7,007 bases of DNA from Bacillota bacterium (lineage in GTDB: Bacteria; Bacillota; Sulfobacillia; JAJZYS01; JAJYTV01), in NCBI GenBank assembly GCA_021810725.1, contig JAJZIE010000128.1, forward strand, positions 1-7,007. Reading direction: 5' to 3'. Positions 1-5,719 of this stretch are shown in pieces. The position numbers and the translations under genes were made by a program. Position 1 is the first letter of the stretch. The number at the start of each line of letters is the position of its first letter. The notes under the pieces were generated by a model. The model had not been told where the DNA came from. It saw only the letters and a program-made list of their open reading frames with translations, and did no database searches.

Positions 1-167
1 TCTATCTTTTGAGGCGCAAGGAGGCCGACAGGAGCGTCCTTGGCGATCTCGAGGCCCTGGAGGGCGTCTCGCAGTTCCCGGCGCGCGTCAAGTGCGCAAC
101 GCTCGTCATGAACGCCTTTGAACAGGCGATCGACCGGATCCGGTCTGAAGGGGGAGATCCGAAGTGA
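1..167 (+). CDS. sufU: SufU-type Fe-S scaffold / sulfur-transfer protein, C-terminal fragment
   Basis: Partial gene entering from the left edge; reading from base 3 gives 54 residues up to the TGA at 165-167. The fragment contains the segment EGVSQFPARVKCATL, which matches the conserved C-terminal region of SufU/IscU-like proteins; its cysteine corresponds to the last of the three metal-binding cysteines. In Gram-positive bacteria SufU is a zinc protein that accepts persulfide sulfur from the cysteine desulfurase SufS and passes it to the SufBCD complex in the cytoplasm. The two earlier cysteines and the aspartate lie outside the window and cannot be checked. The stop overlaps the GTG start of sufB by 4 nt (GTGA), implying translational coupling. 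The order sufU-sufB is that of the Bacillus sufCDSUB operon, so sufC, sufD and sufS probably lie to the left (inference). Confidence 0.85.
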   Translation, partial: YLLRRKEADRSVLGDLEALEGVSQFPARVKCATLVMNAFEQAIDRIRSEGGDPK

Positions 168-1567
168 GTGAGCGGCCAGATATCACTGGCGTCGAGGAAT
201 ACCAGTACGGGTTCCACGAGCGCGACATTTCGGTGTTCCGCACCGAGAAGGGCCTCACGCGCAAGGTGGTCGAGGCGATCTCGGAGATGAAGGGCGAGCC
301 CGACTGGATGCGCGACTTCCGCCTGCGCAGTCTCGAACTGTTCCAGCAGAAGTCGATGCCGAAGTGGGGCGGGGACCTCTCCGGGCTCAACTTCGACGAC
401 ATCACCTACTACGTGCGGCCGATGGACGAGAAGGGCCGGACGTGGGAGGACGTGCCGCAAGAAATCAAGGACACGTTCGAGAAGCTGGGCATCCCGGAGG
501 CGGAGCGCAAGTTCCTCGCCGGCGTGTCCGCCCAGTACGACTCGGAGGTCGTCTACCACAACATCCGCCACGACCTCGAGGAGATGGGCATCGTCTTCCT
601 CGACACGGATTCCGCCCTGCGCGAATACCCGGACCTCTTCAAGGAGTATTTCGGCACCGTCGTGCCACCCGAGGACAACAAGTTCGCGGCCCTCAACTCG
701 GCCGTCTGGTCCGGCGGCAGCTTCATCTACGTGCCGAAGGGCGTCGAGGCGAAGGTGCCGCTGCAGGCCTACTTCCGCATCAACGCCTCGCAGATGGGGC
801 AGTTCGAGCGCACCCTGATCATCGTCGACGAGGATGCGATGGTGCACTACGTCGAGGGCTGCACGGCCCCGATCTACACCGAGTCCAGCCTGCACTCGGC
901 CGTGGTCGAGATCGTCGTCAAGAAGGGCGGCCGCTGCCGCTACACGACAATCCAGAACTGGGCGCCGAACGTCTACAACCTTGTGACGAAGCGCGCCGTG
1001 GCCCACGAGCACGCCACGATGGAATGGATCGACGGCAACATCGGCTCGCAACTGACCATGAAGTACCCGTCGGTCTACATGGTCGGAGAAGGGGCCCACG
1101 CCCACGTCCTTTCGATCGCGGTCGCCGGCAAGGGTCAGCACCAGGACGCCGGCGCCAAGGCGGTCCACCTGGCGCCGAACACCACCTCGACCATCATCTC
1201 GAAGTCGATCTCCCGCGGTGGCGGCAAGACCACCTACCGCGGTCTCGTCCACTTCGGCAAGGAGGTCAAGGGCTCGAAGGCCAAGGTGAACTGCGACACG
1301 CTGATCTTCGACGAGGACTCGAAGGCCGACACCGTGCCGACCAACGAGGTGCTCGACAACCGTGTCACGATGGAGCACGAGGCCACCGTCTCCCGCGTCT
1401 CCGAGGAGCAGCTCTTCTATCTGCGCAGCCGCGGGCTGACGGAGGAGGAGGCCACGCGCATGATCGTGATGGGCTTCATCGAGCCGTTCACCAAGGAACT
1501 GCCGATGGAGTACGCGGTGGAGATGAACCGCCTGATCAAGCTCGAGATGGTGGGATCGGTCGGCTAA
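164..1567 (+). CDS. sufB: Fe-S cluster assembly protein SufB
   Basis: Complete 467-residue protein, the usual length for Gram-positive SufB. With SufC (ATPase) and SufD it forms the cytoplasmic scaffold on which Fe-S clusters are built. The N-terminal part carries the typical DWMRDFRLRSLE stretch (about residues 47-58). The beta-helix core includes WSGGSFIYVPKGV (182-194), the EGCTAP motif with Cys233, and KVNCDTL with Cys377. The C-terminal part has MEHEA (His405, Glu406), equivalent to the His/Glu implicated in cluster assembly in E. coli SufB, followed by SEEQLFYLRSRG. The start is GTG at 164, overlapping the sufU stop; the protein begins MSERPDITG. It is followed after 15 nt by a Rieske gene with its own ribosome binding site. 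Nothing looks truncated or unusual. Confidence 0.98.
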   Translation: MSERPDITGVEEYQYGFHERDISVFRTEKGLTRKVVEAISEMKGEPDWMRDFRLRSLELFQQKSMPKWGGDLSGLNFDDITYYVRPMDEKGRTWEDVPQEIKDTFEKLGIPEAERKFLAGVSAQYDSEVVYHNIRHDLEEMGIVFLDTDSALREYPDLFKEYFGTVVPPEDNKFAALNSAVWSGGSFIYVPKGVEAKVPLQAYFRINASQMGQFERTLIIVDEDAMVHYVEGCTAPIYTESSLHSAVVEIVVKKGGRCRYTTIQNWAPNVYNLVTKRAVAHEHATMEWIDGNIGSQLTMKYPSVYMVGEGAHAHVLSIAVAGKGQHQDAGAKAVHLAPNTTSTIISKSISRGGGKTTYRGLVHFGKEVKGSKAKVNCDTLIFDEDSKADTVPTNEVLDNRVTMEHEATVSRVSEEQLFYLRSRGLTEEEATRMIVMGFIEPFTKELPMEYAVEMNRLIKLEMVGSVG

Positions 1568-1582
1568 GGCAGGAGGCCCACG

Positions 1583-1915
1583 ATGGAGTTCACGGCAGTA
1601 GCGCGCGACGAGGAGGTCCAGGAGGGGCACGCCCTGCGCCGCATCGTCGGCGGTGTACCGGTGGCGCTCTTCCGCGTGGCGGGGCAGATCTACTGTCTCG
1701 ACGACACTTGCACCCACGCCTACGCTTCGCTTTCGGAAGGCAGGGTGGAGGGGCGCATCGTCACCTGTCCACTGCATGGCGGCCAGTTCGACATCCCGAC
1801 CGGCAGGCCGGTCCACCTGCCGGTGGTGGAGGCAGCGGAGACGCATCCCGTACGGGTCGAGGACGGCCAGGTCCTGGTCGGCTACGAACCCGACGAGGAC
1901 GACGACTACGAGTAG
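1583..1915 (+). CDS. Rieske [2Fe-2S] ferredoxin associated with the Suf operon
   Basis: A 110-residue soluble protein with a complete Rieske cluster motif: Cys43-Thr-His45, then 16 residues, then Cys62-Pro-Leu-His65 (C-x-H-x16-C-x2-H). It is of the small type resembling ferredoxin subunits of ring-hydroxylating dioxygenases and the NirD-like small subunit; there is no signal or membrane segment. The tail is very acidic (YEPDEDDDYE), which may serve docking to a partner (inference). The start ATG is fixed by a perfect AGGAGG at 1571-1576, 6 nt upstream. It lies 15 nt after sufB and 19 nt before the Rrf2 gene, so all are almost certainly cotranscribed. Rieske ferredoxins occur inside actinobacterial suf operons as well. 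The role there is not settled; electron delivery or cluster carriage are the obvious candidates. No oxygenase is seen nearby. Confidence 0.93.
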   Translation: MEFTAVARDEEVQEGHALRRIVGGVPVALFRVAGQIYCLDDTCTHAYASLSEGRVEGRIVTCPLHGGQFDIPTGRPVHLPVVEAAETHPVRVEDGQVLVGYEPDEDDDYE

Positions 1916-1934
1916 GGAACGAGGGGGGAGCGCC

Positions 1935-2345
1935 ATGCGACTGAGTACACGCAGCGAATACGGACTGCGGGCTCTGGTGTCGCTCGTGCACCGGCAAGGA
2001 GACCAGCCGGTGCCGCTGCGGGTGATCGCGGAGGATGAAGGGATTTCCGAGCAGTATCTCGAGCAGATCTTTGTGGAGCTGCGGCGTGCGGGCTTCGTCC
2101 TGAGCGTACGCGGAGCGAAGGGCGGCTACCGCTTGGCGCGGCCGTCGCAGGACATCCGGGTCGGGGACGTGATCCGGCTGCTCGAGGGTTCGCTCGCGCC
2201 TTACGACTGCCTCGACGGCGAGGGCCCCGGCTGCGGCAAGCAGGACCGCTGCTACACGCGACGCGTCTGGCAGAAGCTGCAGGACTCGATCGAGGATACC
2301 CTGGGCCAGATGTCGCTCGCGGAGGCGGCGTCGGAGCCCGTTTGA
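1935..2345 (+). CDS. Rrf2-family transcriptional regulator, IscR-like Fe-S sensor
   Basis: A 136-residue Rrf2 protein starting at ATG 1935, with a purine-rich GGGGGAG ribosome binding site at 1924-1930. The N-terminus MRLSTRSEYGLRALV and the winged helix-turn-helix (about residues 26-70, including the ISEQYLEQIF recognition region and the wing RGAKGGYRLARP) are family hallmarks. After the dimerisation helix come three cysteines, Cys92, Cys100 and Cys106, placed as in IscR (92, 98, 104 in E. coli), so binding of an Fe-S cluster is likely. The fourth IscR ligand, the His three residues after the last Cys, is Arg109 here. As the last gene of the suf cluster it is a good candidate for feedback control of that operon, but no target site can be shown because the operon promoter lies outside the window. 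The name iscR or sufR is not assigned because function is inferred. Confidence 0.93.
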   Translation: MRLSTRSEYGLRALVSLVHRQGDQPVPLRVIAEDEGISEQYLEQIFVELRRAGFVLSVRGAKGGYRLARPSQDIRVGDVIRLLEGSLAPYDCLDGEGPGCGKQDRCYTRRVWQKLQDSIEDTLGQMSLAEAASEPV

Positions 2346-2357
2346 CGATGCGAAGGA

Positions 2358-2393
2358 CGTGCAGGCCGGGGCCCTGAGGCCCCGGCCTGCACG
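2358..2393 (+). terminator. Strong hairpin terminating the suf operon
   Basis: A perfect 16-bp stem (2358-2373 with 2378-2393) closed by the 4-nt loop CTGA begins 12 nt after the Rrf2 stop codon. It is extremely GC-rich. The downstream tract is only CGTCTTCC, so the U-run is poor; it may act as a U-less terminator, or as an RNA-protecting 3' structure. Position and strength make operon end the best reading. Confidence 0.65.
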
Positions 2394-2428
2394 CGTCTTC
2401 CGGTATGCTGTGCCCTGGCCCGCATGCG

Positions 2429-2455
2429 TTGTGGACTCGTGCAAGTGCGCATACT
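2429..2455 (+). promoter_or_regulatory. Weak candidate promoter of the selenoprotein gene
   Basis: TTGTGG (2429-2434) and CATACT (2450-2455) resemble -35 and -10 boxes but are only 15 nt apart, which is short; shifting the -10 to ATACTT gives 16. A promoter is expected somewhere between the suf terminator and the ATG at 2488, and this is the best match seen there. Confidence 0.25.
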
Positions 2456-2468
2456 TCTCGACGCGCAC
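2445..2468. promoter_or_regulatory. Inverted repeat, possible operator
   Basis: GTGCGC (2445-2450) and GCGCAC (2463-2468) form a perfect 6-bp inverted repeat with a 12-nt spacer, spanning the candidate -10 region of the selenoprotein gene and ending 6 nt before its ribosome binding site. The symmetry could bind a dimeric regulator, but a repeat of this size also arises by chance in high-GC DNA. Confidence 0.25.
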
Positions 2469-2487
2469 ATCGGCAGGAGGGAACTTG

Positions 2488-3297
2488 ATGGACGACTACC
2501 GCGAGGTGCTGCCCGAGGATTGGCAGGGGCGCTATCAGGAGTTTCTGGCCCAGCCTGAGGTGCGGCAGGCCATCGCGACCGGGGACTCTGACCTTTTCTT
2601 CAAGACCTATCCGCGCGTGGTGAACGGTCCGCCACCATTCGTGACTCCGCCGCCGGTGCCGTCCGACAGCCGCGTCGGTCTCGTCAGCACCGCCGGCCTC
2701 TACCTGCCTGGTCAGGCGCCGTTCCGCTGGCAGGGGCTTTTTGGAGACACGAGCGTGCGCACATTGCCGCTTCGGCCGCTCGACGGATACTCGATCGCGC
2801 ACGGCCACTACGACGAGGGGCCGGTGCGCCAGGATCAGAATGTGCTCTGGCCGGCCGCGCTCCTCGCGGAGCTCGTGCGGCTCGGTGAGATCGGTTCCAT
2901 CGCAGCCACCGGCTACGCGATCGACGGCTACTGCACCGACGCGATCGGACTCGTGCGCGAGGCCGGAGAGGCGATCTACGCCGGCATGCGCGACGAGGGC
3001 GTCGACATCGCTTTGATCGTGCCCGTCTGACCGCTCTGTCATCAGTCCGGGGGACTGATCGCGAGGATGCTCGAGGCGCGGGGTATCGCAACGGTGATGC
3101 TCGGCAACATGCCGAGGCGCATGGAACTGATTCGACCGCCGCGGGCTCTCAGGGTGCGCGCGCAGAACGGCCAGATGATCGGGCTGGTCCACGAGCGCGA
3201 GGCGCAGCTCTTCGTGTTGCGCCAGGCGCTGGGACTGCTCGATGTGGCGCCCGGCGACGGGGAGTGGGTACTCAAGACCTGCCCCGAACGGCCATGA
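2488..3297 (+). CDS. Selenoprotein of the GrdB-like family (glycine/sarcosine/betaine reductase selenoprotein B family), in-frame TGA read as Sec
   Basis: One 269-residue frame interrupted only by TGA at 3028-3030. The ATG at 2488 is set by AGGAGG at 2475-2480, 7 nt upstream. The N-terminal part shows family features: RVGLVSTAGLYLPGQAPFRW (62-81), a GDTSVRTLP strand, IAHGHYD (103-109) and a GEIGSIA segment (133-139). The first ORF would end at DIALIVPV just where the redox motif should come. Continuing through TGA gives VPV-U181-P-L-C184-HQSGGLIARMLEARGI, which matches the family segment that normally reads C-x-x-C (or U-x-x-C). The part after the TGA then goes on with the expected C-terminal blocks: RPPRALRV (216-223), a GLVHE segment (232-236) and the helix LFVLRQALGLLD (241-252). 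A hairpin suitable as a bacterial SECIS follows the TGA. Sec in GrdB is catalytic; the substrate of this short orphan homologue is unknown. No grdA, grdC or prd genes are adjacent. The true stop is the TGA at 3295-3297. Confidence 0.92.
3028..3059 (+). promoter_or_regulatory. Bacterial SECIS element with its UGA codon
   Basis: The recoded TGA at 3028-3030 is followed by an 8-bp perfect stem, ATCAGTCC (3041-3048) with GGACTGAT (3052-3059), closed by the loop GGG (3049-3051). The loop starts 18 nt after the TGA. Known bacterial SECIS elements place a small apical loop beginning with G about 16 to 37 nt behind the UGA, inside the coding region, where SelB binds. The geometry fits; SelB recognition itself is inferred. 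Confidence 0.75.
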
Positions 3298-3310
3298 ACG
3301 CCAAGGCGGC

Positions 3311-3331
3311 AAAAACGGGTCTGTCCACCCG
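3311..3331 (-). terminator. Possible intrinsic terminator of the GH18 gene
   Basis: Read on the minus strand, CGGGT (3331-3327) pairs with ACCCG (3320-3316) around a 6-nt loop and is followed at once by TTTTT (3315-3311). It lies 24 nt past the stop of the GH18 gene. The stem is short (5 bp plus a possible G-U pair), so the call is moderate. It also separates this gene from the convergent selenoprotein gene. Confidence 0.45.
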
Positions 3332-3355
3332 CTCGGGCGCAGCGGCGATCCGGCA

Positions 3356-4522
3356 TCAGGCGGAGGTGGCGATCTGTTGCCGGAGCAGTCGATAGATCGG
3401 CTGGTCGGCGTAGCCGACGTCCCACAATGCTATGCCAGCCAGGTGGTCGCGACGCGCGAGCGCGATTTTCTGGGCGACGCTCCGGCGACTTTCCCACCAG
3501 AAGGTCTGCCCGTCGACACTTGACGTCATCTCCTGGTAGCGCCCGCTCCACCGCCCGTGCGCCTTGGCCGCGGCCGGCAGGCTCGCGTAGGGCACCGTCG
3601 TAGCGTTCAGGCTGCCCGCTGGCCACGCGTAGCCGTAGAGGGCGACGCCCAGATAGATCTTGGACGCCGGCACGTCGCGGCGCAGCCGCGCCTCGACCCG
3701 CTCGACCCAGTTGAGGGCGGCTACGGGACCTGCAGCGGTCCCCTGGGAATGTTGGTCATAACTCATGAGGACGAAAGCGTTCACTTCCGGGGCCAGCCTC
3801 GGGTAATCGTAGGCCCCTCCGGAGTACGGGACGACATCCAGCGTGATGCTCTCCGACCGGGGCAGTGTGTCCCTCAGCTGAACCAGGAAGGCTGTGAGCT
3901 CTGTTCTCACGCGGGTGTGCGGCGGCTCGAAGTCGAGGTTGACGCCTTGAAAGCCCATGGCGGAGACCATGTGATCGATCGCCTGTACGGCACGCGTTCT
4001 TGTCGCGGGACTCGCGAGGAAGGCCTGGGTTCCGGTCGCGTCATTGACGAGCGGCACGATGGACATGTGTTTGCGCCGTGCCATCTGCAGCAGCTTCTGG
4101 TCCACCTTGGGCACCAGCGTTCCCTGCGCGTCGAGCGAGTACCAGAAGGGAGACAGGGCGGTCAGGACCGCGCTGTTCGCAGATAGCGCAGCCAGAGGCT
4201 GCGCCTGGCTGTGTGCCCAGAAGCCGAGTACGGCCAATGTTCCGGGGCGCGCCGCAGCGCTGCGCACCGCCGCCGACCGCGGCAGAAGTGGAGCGGGCGT
4301 GTTGCCCGAACCGACGCGGCTCGGCCCGCAGCCAGCCACCGCAAGCATCAGGCACAGCACCACACCGCCTGACCGTGCTGAAAGGATCGCCGTGGCAGAC
4401 CACCTCCGTCCAAGCCTCCGCCACAGCGCCCGACGGTATCCGCCGCTCCGCGCGACAGCCCCGCGGCCTGCCGACGATCGCACGCTTGCGCGCTGGTTGG
4501 CGAAGTTCGCAGGGAGGGCCAC
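3356..4522 (-). CDS. GH18-family glycoside hydrolase lipoprotein (YaaH/SleL-like)
   Basis: The longest frame is 388 codons. A hydrophobic stretch followed by a lipobox, LMLAVAGC (Cys65), marks a lipoprotein exported and anchored outside the membrane. The mature part is one GH18 TIM barrel of about 300 residues: LGFWAH opens it, LSPFWYSLDAQG (123-134) and VPLVND resemble the Bacillus cortex-lytic and spore-germination GH18 enzymes, and GVNLDFE carries Asp197 and the catalytic acid Glu199. MSYDQH (253-258) and the late strand ALWDVGY (365-371) complete the site. The first Asp of the DxxDxDxE motif is replaced by Gln192, as is tolerated in this subgroup. Likely substrates are N-acetylglucosamine polymers such as peptidoglycan or cortex; LysM domains are absent. 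The start is doubtful: the GTG at 4522 sits inside a hairpin and has no ribosome binding site, and the first 45 residues look like non-coding DNA. The true start is probably nearer the lipobox. Confidence 0.88.
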   Translation of the reverse strand: MALPANFANQRASVRSSAGRGAVARSGGYRRALWRRLGRRWSATAILSARSGGVVLCLMLAVAGCGPSRVGSGNTPAPLLPRSAAVRSAAARPGTLAVLGFWAHSQAQPLAALSANSAVLTALSPFWYSLDAQGTLVPKVDQKLLQMARRKHMSIVPLVNDATGTQAFLASPATRTRAVQAIDHMVSAMGFQGVNLDFEPPHTRVRTELTAFLVQLRDTLPRSESITLDVVPYSGGAYDYPRLAPEVNAFVLMSYDQHSQGTAAGPVAALNWVERVEARLRRDVPASKIYLGVALYGYAWPAGSLNATTVPYASLPAAAKAHGRWSGRYQEMTSSVDGQTFWWESRRSVAQKIALARRDHLAGIALWDVGYADQPIYRLLRQQIATSA

Positions 4523-4541
4523 ACCGCGCAGGGTGTGGCCC
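4516..4541 (-). terminator. Hairpin after the threonine aldolase gene
   Basis: A perfect 10-bp inverted repeat, GGGCCACACC (4516-4525) and GGTGTGGCCC (4532-4541), with a 6-nt loop. On the minus strand it lies 95 nt past the aldolase stop and just before or over the start of the GH18 frame. What follows (TCCCTGCG) is not a U-run, so it would be a U-poor terminator like the one after the suf operon. Confidence 0.45.
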
Positions 4542-4636
4542 CGATCTCGCGGGCACCGGGCCGTTGGTCCGGCGCGTGTTCGTGGGAGTTCTGCAGCGGT
4601 CCGGCCGCAGGAACGACCCCCGCGCTCGCCGCGACC

Positions 4637-5653
4637 TCAGGCGAGGGCTGTCCTGAACGCCTTGGCGACCTCCGCGGGATGGGCACCGGACACGTCATGG
4701 TGGGTGACGAGGCGAATCCGCGTCGGTCCGGAGGTGCCGCAGAGTACGCCTTCGCGGGCGAGGGCATCGACGACGGGCCCGGCCGGGCGGTCGAGGTCCA
4801 CCTGCACCATGTTGGTCTCCACCTTCGCGAGATCGCAGGTCAGGTGCGGCATGTCCTGCAGCGCCGCCGCGATGTCCTGGGCGAGCTGGTGGTCCTCCTG
4901 CAGCCGTCCTACCATCTTCTCGATGGAGATCAGGCCGGCCGCCGCCAGAATTCCCGCCTGCCGCATGCCGCCGCCCAGGACCTTGCGGTTCTTGCGCGCC
5001 TCGGCGATGAATTCGCGCGTTCCGGCGAGCACGGAGCCCACCGGAGCGCAGAGCCCCTTCGAGAGGCAGCACATCACGCTGTCGGCCCCCGCCGCCGCCT
5101 CGGCCATCGTGATGCCTTGCGCGACCGCCGCGTTCGCGAGGCGCGCGCCGTCAAGGTGCACCTTGAGCCCAAGGCTATGCGCGAGATCGGTGACCGCCCT
5201 GAATTCCGTGAGCGGGTGCACCTTCCCGCCCGCGCGGTTGTGCGTGTTTTCGAGGCAGAGCAGGCGCGGCGTCGGGTAGTGGATGTTCTCCTCGCGCACG
5301 GCGCCGCGGACCAGATCCGGCGTCAGGAGGCCGGCCGGTGTGTGGATGGTGCGGGGTTGCGCTCCCGCCAGGCGGGCGATGCCCCCGACCTCGTACCAGT
5401 AGACGTGGGCCTCGGCCTCCACCAGAACCTCGTCGCCCGGCCGGCAGTGGGTCATGACGGCCACCTGGTTGCCCATGGTGCCGCTGGGGACGAAGAGCGC
5501 CGCCTCCTTGCCGAGCCACTCGGCCGCCACGGACTCGAGCCGGTTGACCGTCGGGTCGTCGCCCCAGACGTCGTCGCCGACCTCGGCCGAAGCCATGGCG
5601 GCGCGCATCTCGTCGGTCGGTTTCGTTACGGTGTCGCTGCGCAAGTCTATCAA
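4637..5653 (-). CDS. ltaE: Low-specificity L-threonine aldolase
   Basis: A 338-residue cytoplasmic PLP enzyme of the beta-eliminating lyase/threonine aldolase family, which splits L-threonine or L-allo-threonine into glycine and acetaldehyde. Start is TTG at 5653: GGAGG at 5666-5662 sits 8 nt upstream, and the resulting N-terminus MIDLRSDTVTKPTDEMR is the family standard. A GTG at 5668 in the same frame would place the ribosome binding site inside the gene. Motifs: DDVWGDDPTVNRLE near residues 27-40, PSGTMGNQVA (56-65, phosphate site), His83 in EAEAHVYWYE (stacks on PLP), HLDGARLAN with Asp168 and Arg171, and CCLSKGLCAPVG with the Schiff-base Lys199. Length is normal. No separate promoter is visible between the upstream RNA hairpin and the start, so expression may depend on read-through from the promoter at 5913-5941. 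Confidence 0.96.
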   Translation of the reverse strand: MIDLRSDTVTKPTDEMRAAMASAEVGDDVWGDDPTVNRLESVAAEWLGKEAALFVPSGTMGNQVAVMTHCRPGDEVLVEAEAHVYWYEVGGIARLAGAQPRTIHTPAGLLTPDLVRGAVREENIHYPTPRLLCLENTHNRAGGKVHPLTEFRAVTDLAHSLGLKVHLDGARLANAAVAQGITMAEAAAGADSVMCCLSKGLCAPVGSVLAGTREFIAEARKNRKVLGGGMRQAGILAAAGLISIEKMVGRLQEDHQLAQDIAAALQDMPHLTCDLAKVETNMVQVDLDRPAGPVVDALAREGVLCGTSGPTRIRLVTHHDVSGAHPAEVAKAFRTALA

Positions 5654-5683
5654 AGGAGATCCCTCCACCTAAGGAGTTCGCCC

Positions 5684-5719
5684 AGTGAAAGCGAAGAACC
5701 TCCGCTTGCGCGGAGGTTC
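5684..5719 (-). terminator. Terminator-like hairpin at the 3' end of the 6S-like RNA
   Basis: On the minus strand GAACCTCCGC (5719-5710) pairs perfectly with GCGGAGGTTC (5705-5696) around the loop GCAA, a stable GNRA tetraloop. It is followed by TTCGCTTTC, a loose T-rich tract. It lies 43 nt before the aldolase start, so either it ends an independent small RNA or it is a control point for entry into the aldolase gene. Confidence 0.6.

Noticed and set aside
2..1936. A 644-residue open frame on the minus strand opposite sufB and the Rieske gene
   Set aside because: It is the antisense shadow of well-identified genes in GC-rich DNA; the protein is low-complexity, rich in R, H, L, V and D, and shows no family motif.
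364..1944. A 526-residue + strand frame within sufB
   Set aside because: Frame-shifted shadow of sufB with Arg/Gly-rich sequence and no recognisable domain.
3067..3297. A separate small gene starting at ATG 3067
   Set aside because: It has no ribosome binding site, and its ATG is an internal Met (194) of the selenoprotein; its sequence is the conserved C-terminal half of the same family.
1906..3312. Long minus-strand frame opposite the Rrf2 and selenoprotein genes
   Set aside because: Runs antisense through two genes with clear family identity and a terminator hairpin; composition is that of a shadow.
3295..3331. The second TGA at 3295 as another Sec codon, since a hairpin follows about 23 nt later
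   Set aside because: The frame after it is basic low-complexity sequence with no family similarity, and the hairpin is better explained as the minus-strand terminator of the GH18 gene.
4044..5279. A 411-residue + strand frame opposite the GH18 and aldolase genes
   Set aside because: Antisense to conserved motifs of both genes, crosses the intergenic hairpin, and has no ribosome binding site or domain.
5654..5668. GTG at 5668 as start of the threonine aldolase
   Set aside because: The GTG overlaps the GGAGG used for the TTG at 5653, and the five extra residues are absent from the usual family N-terminus.
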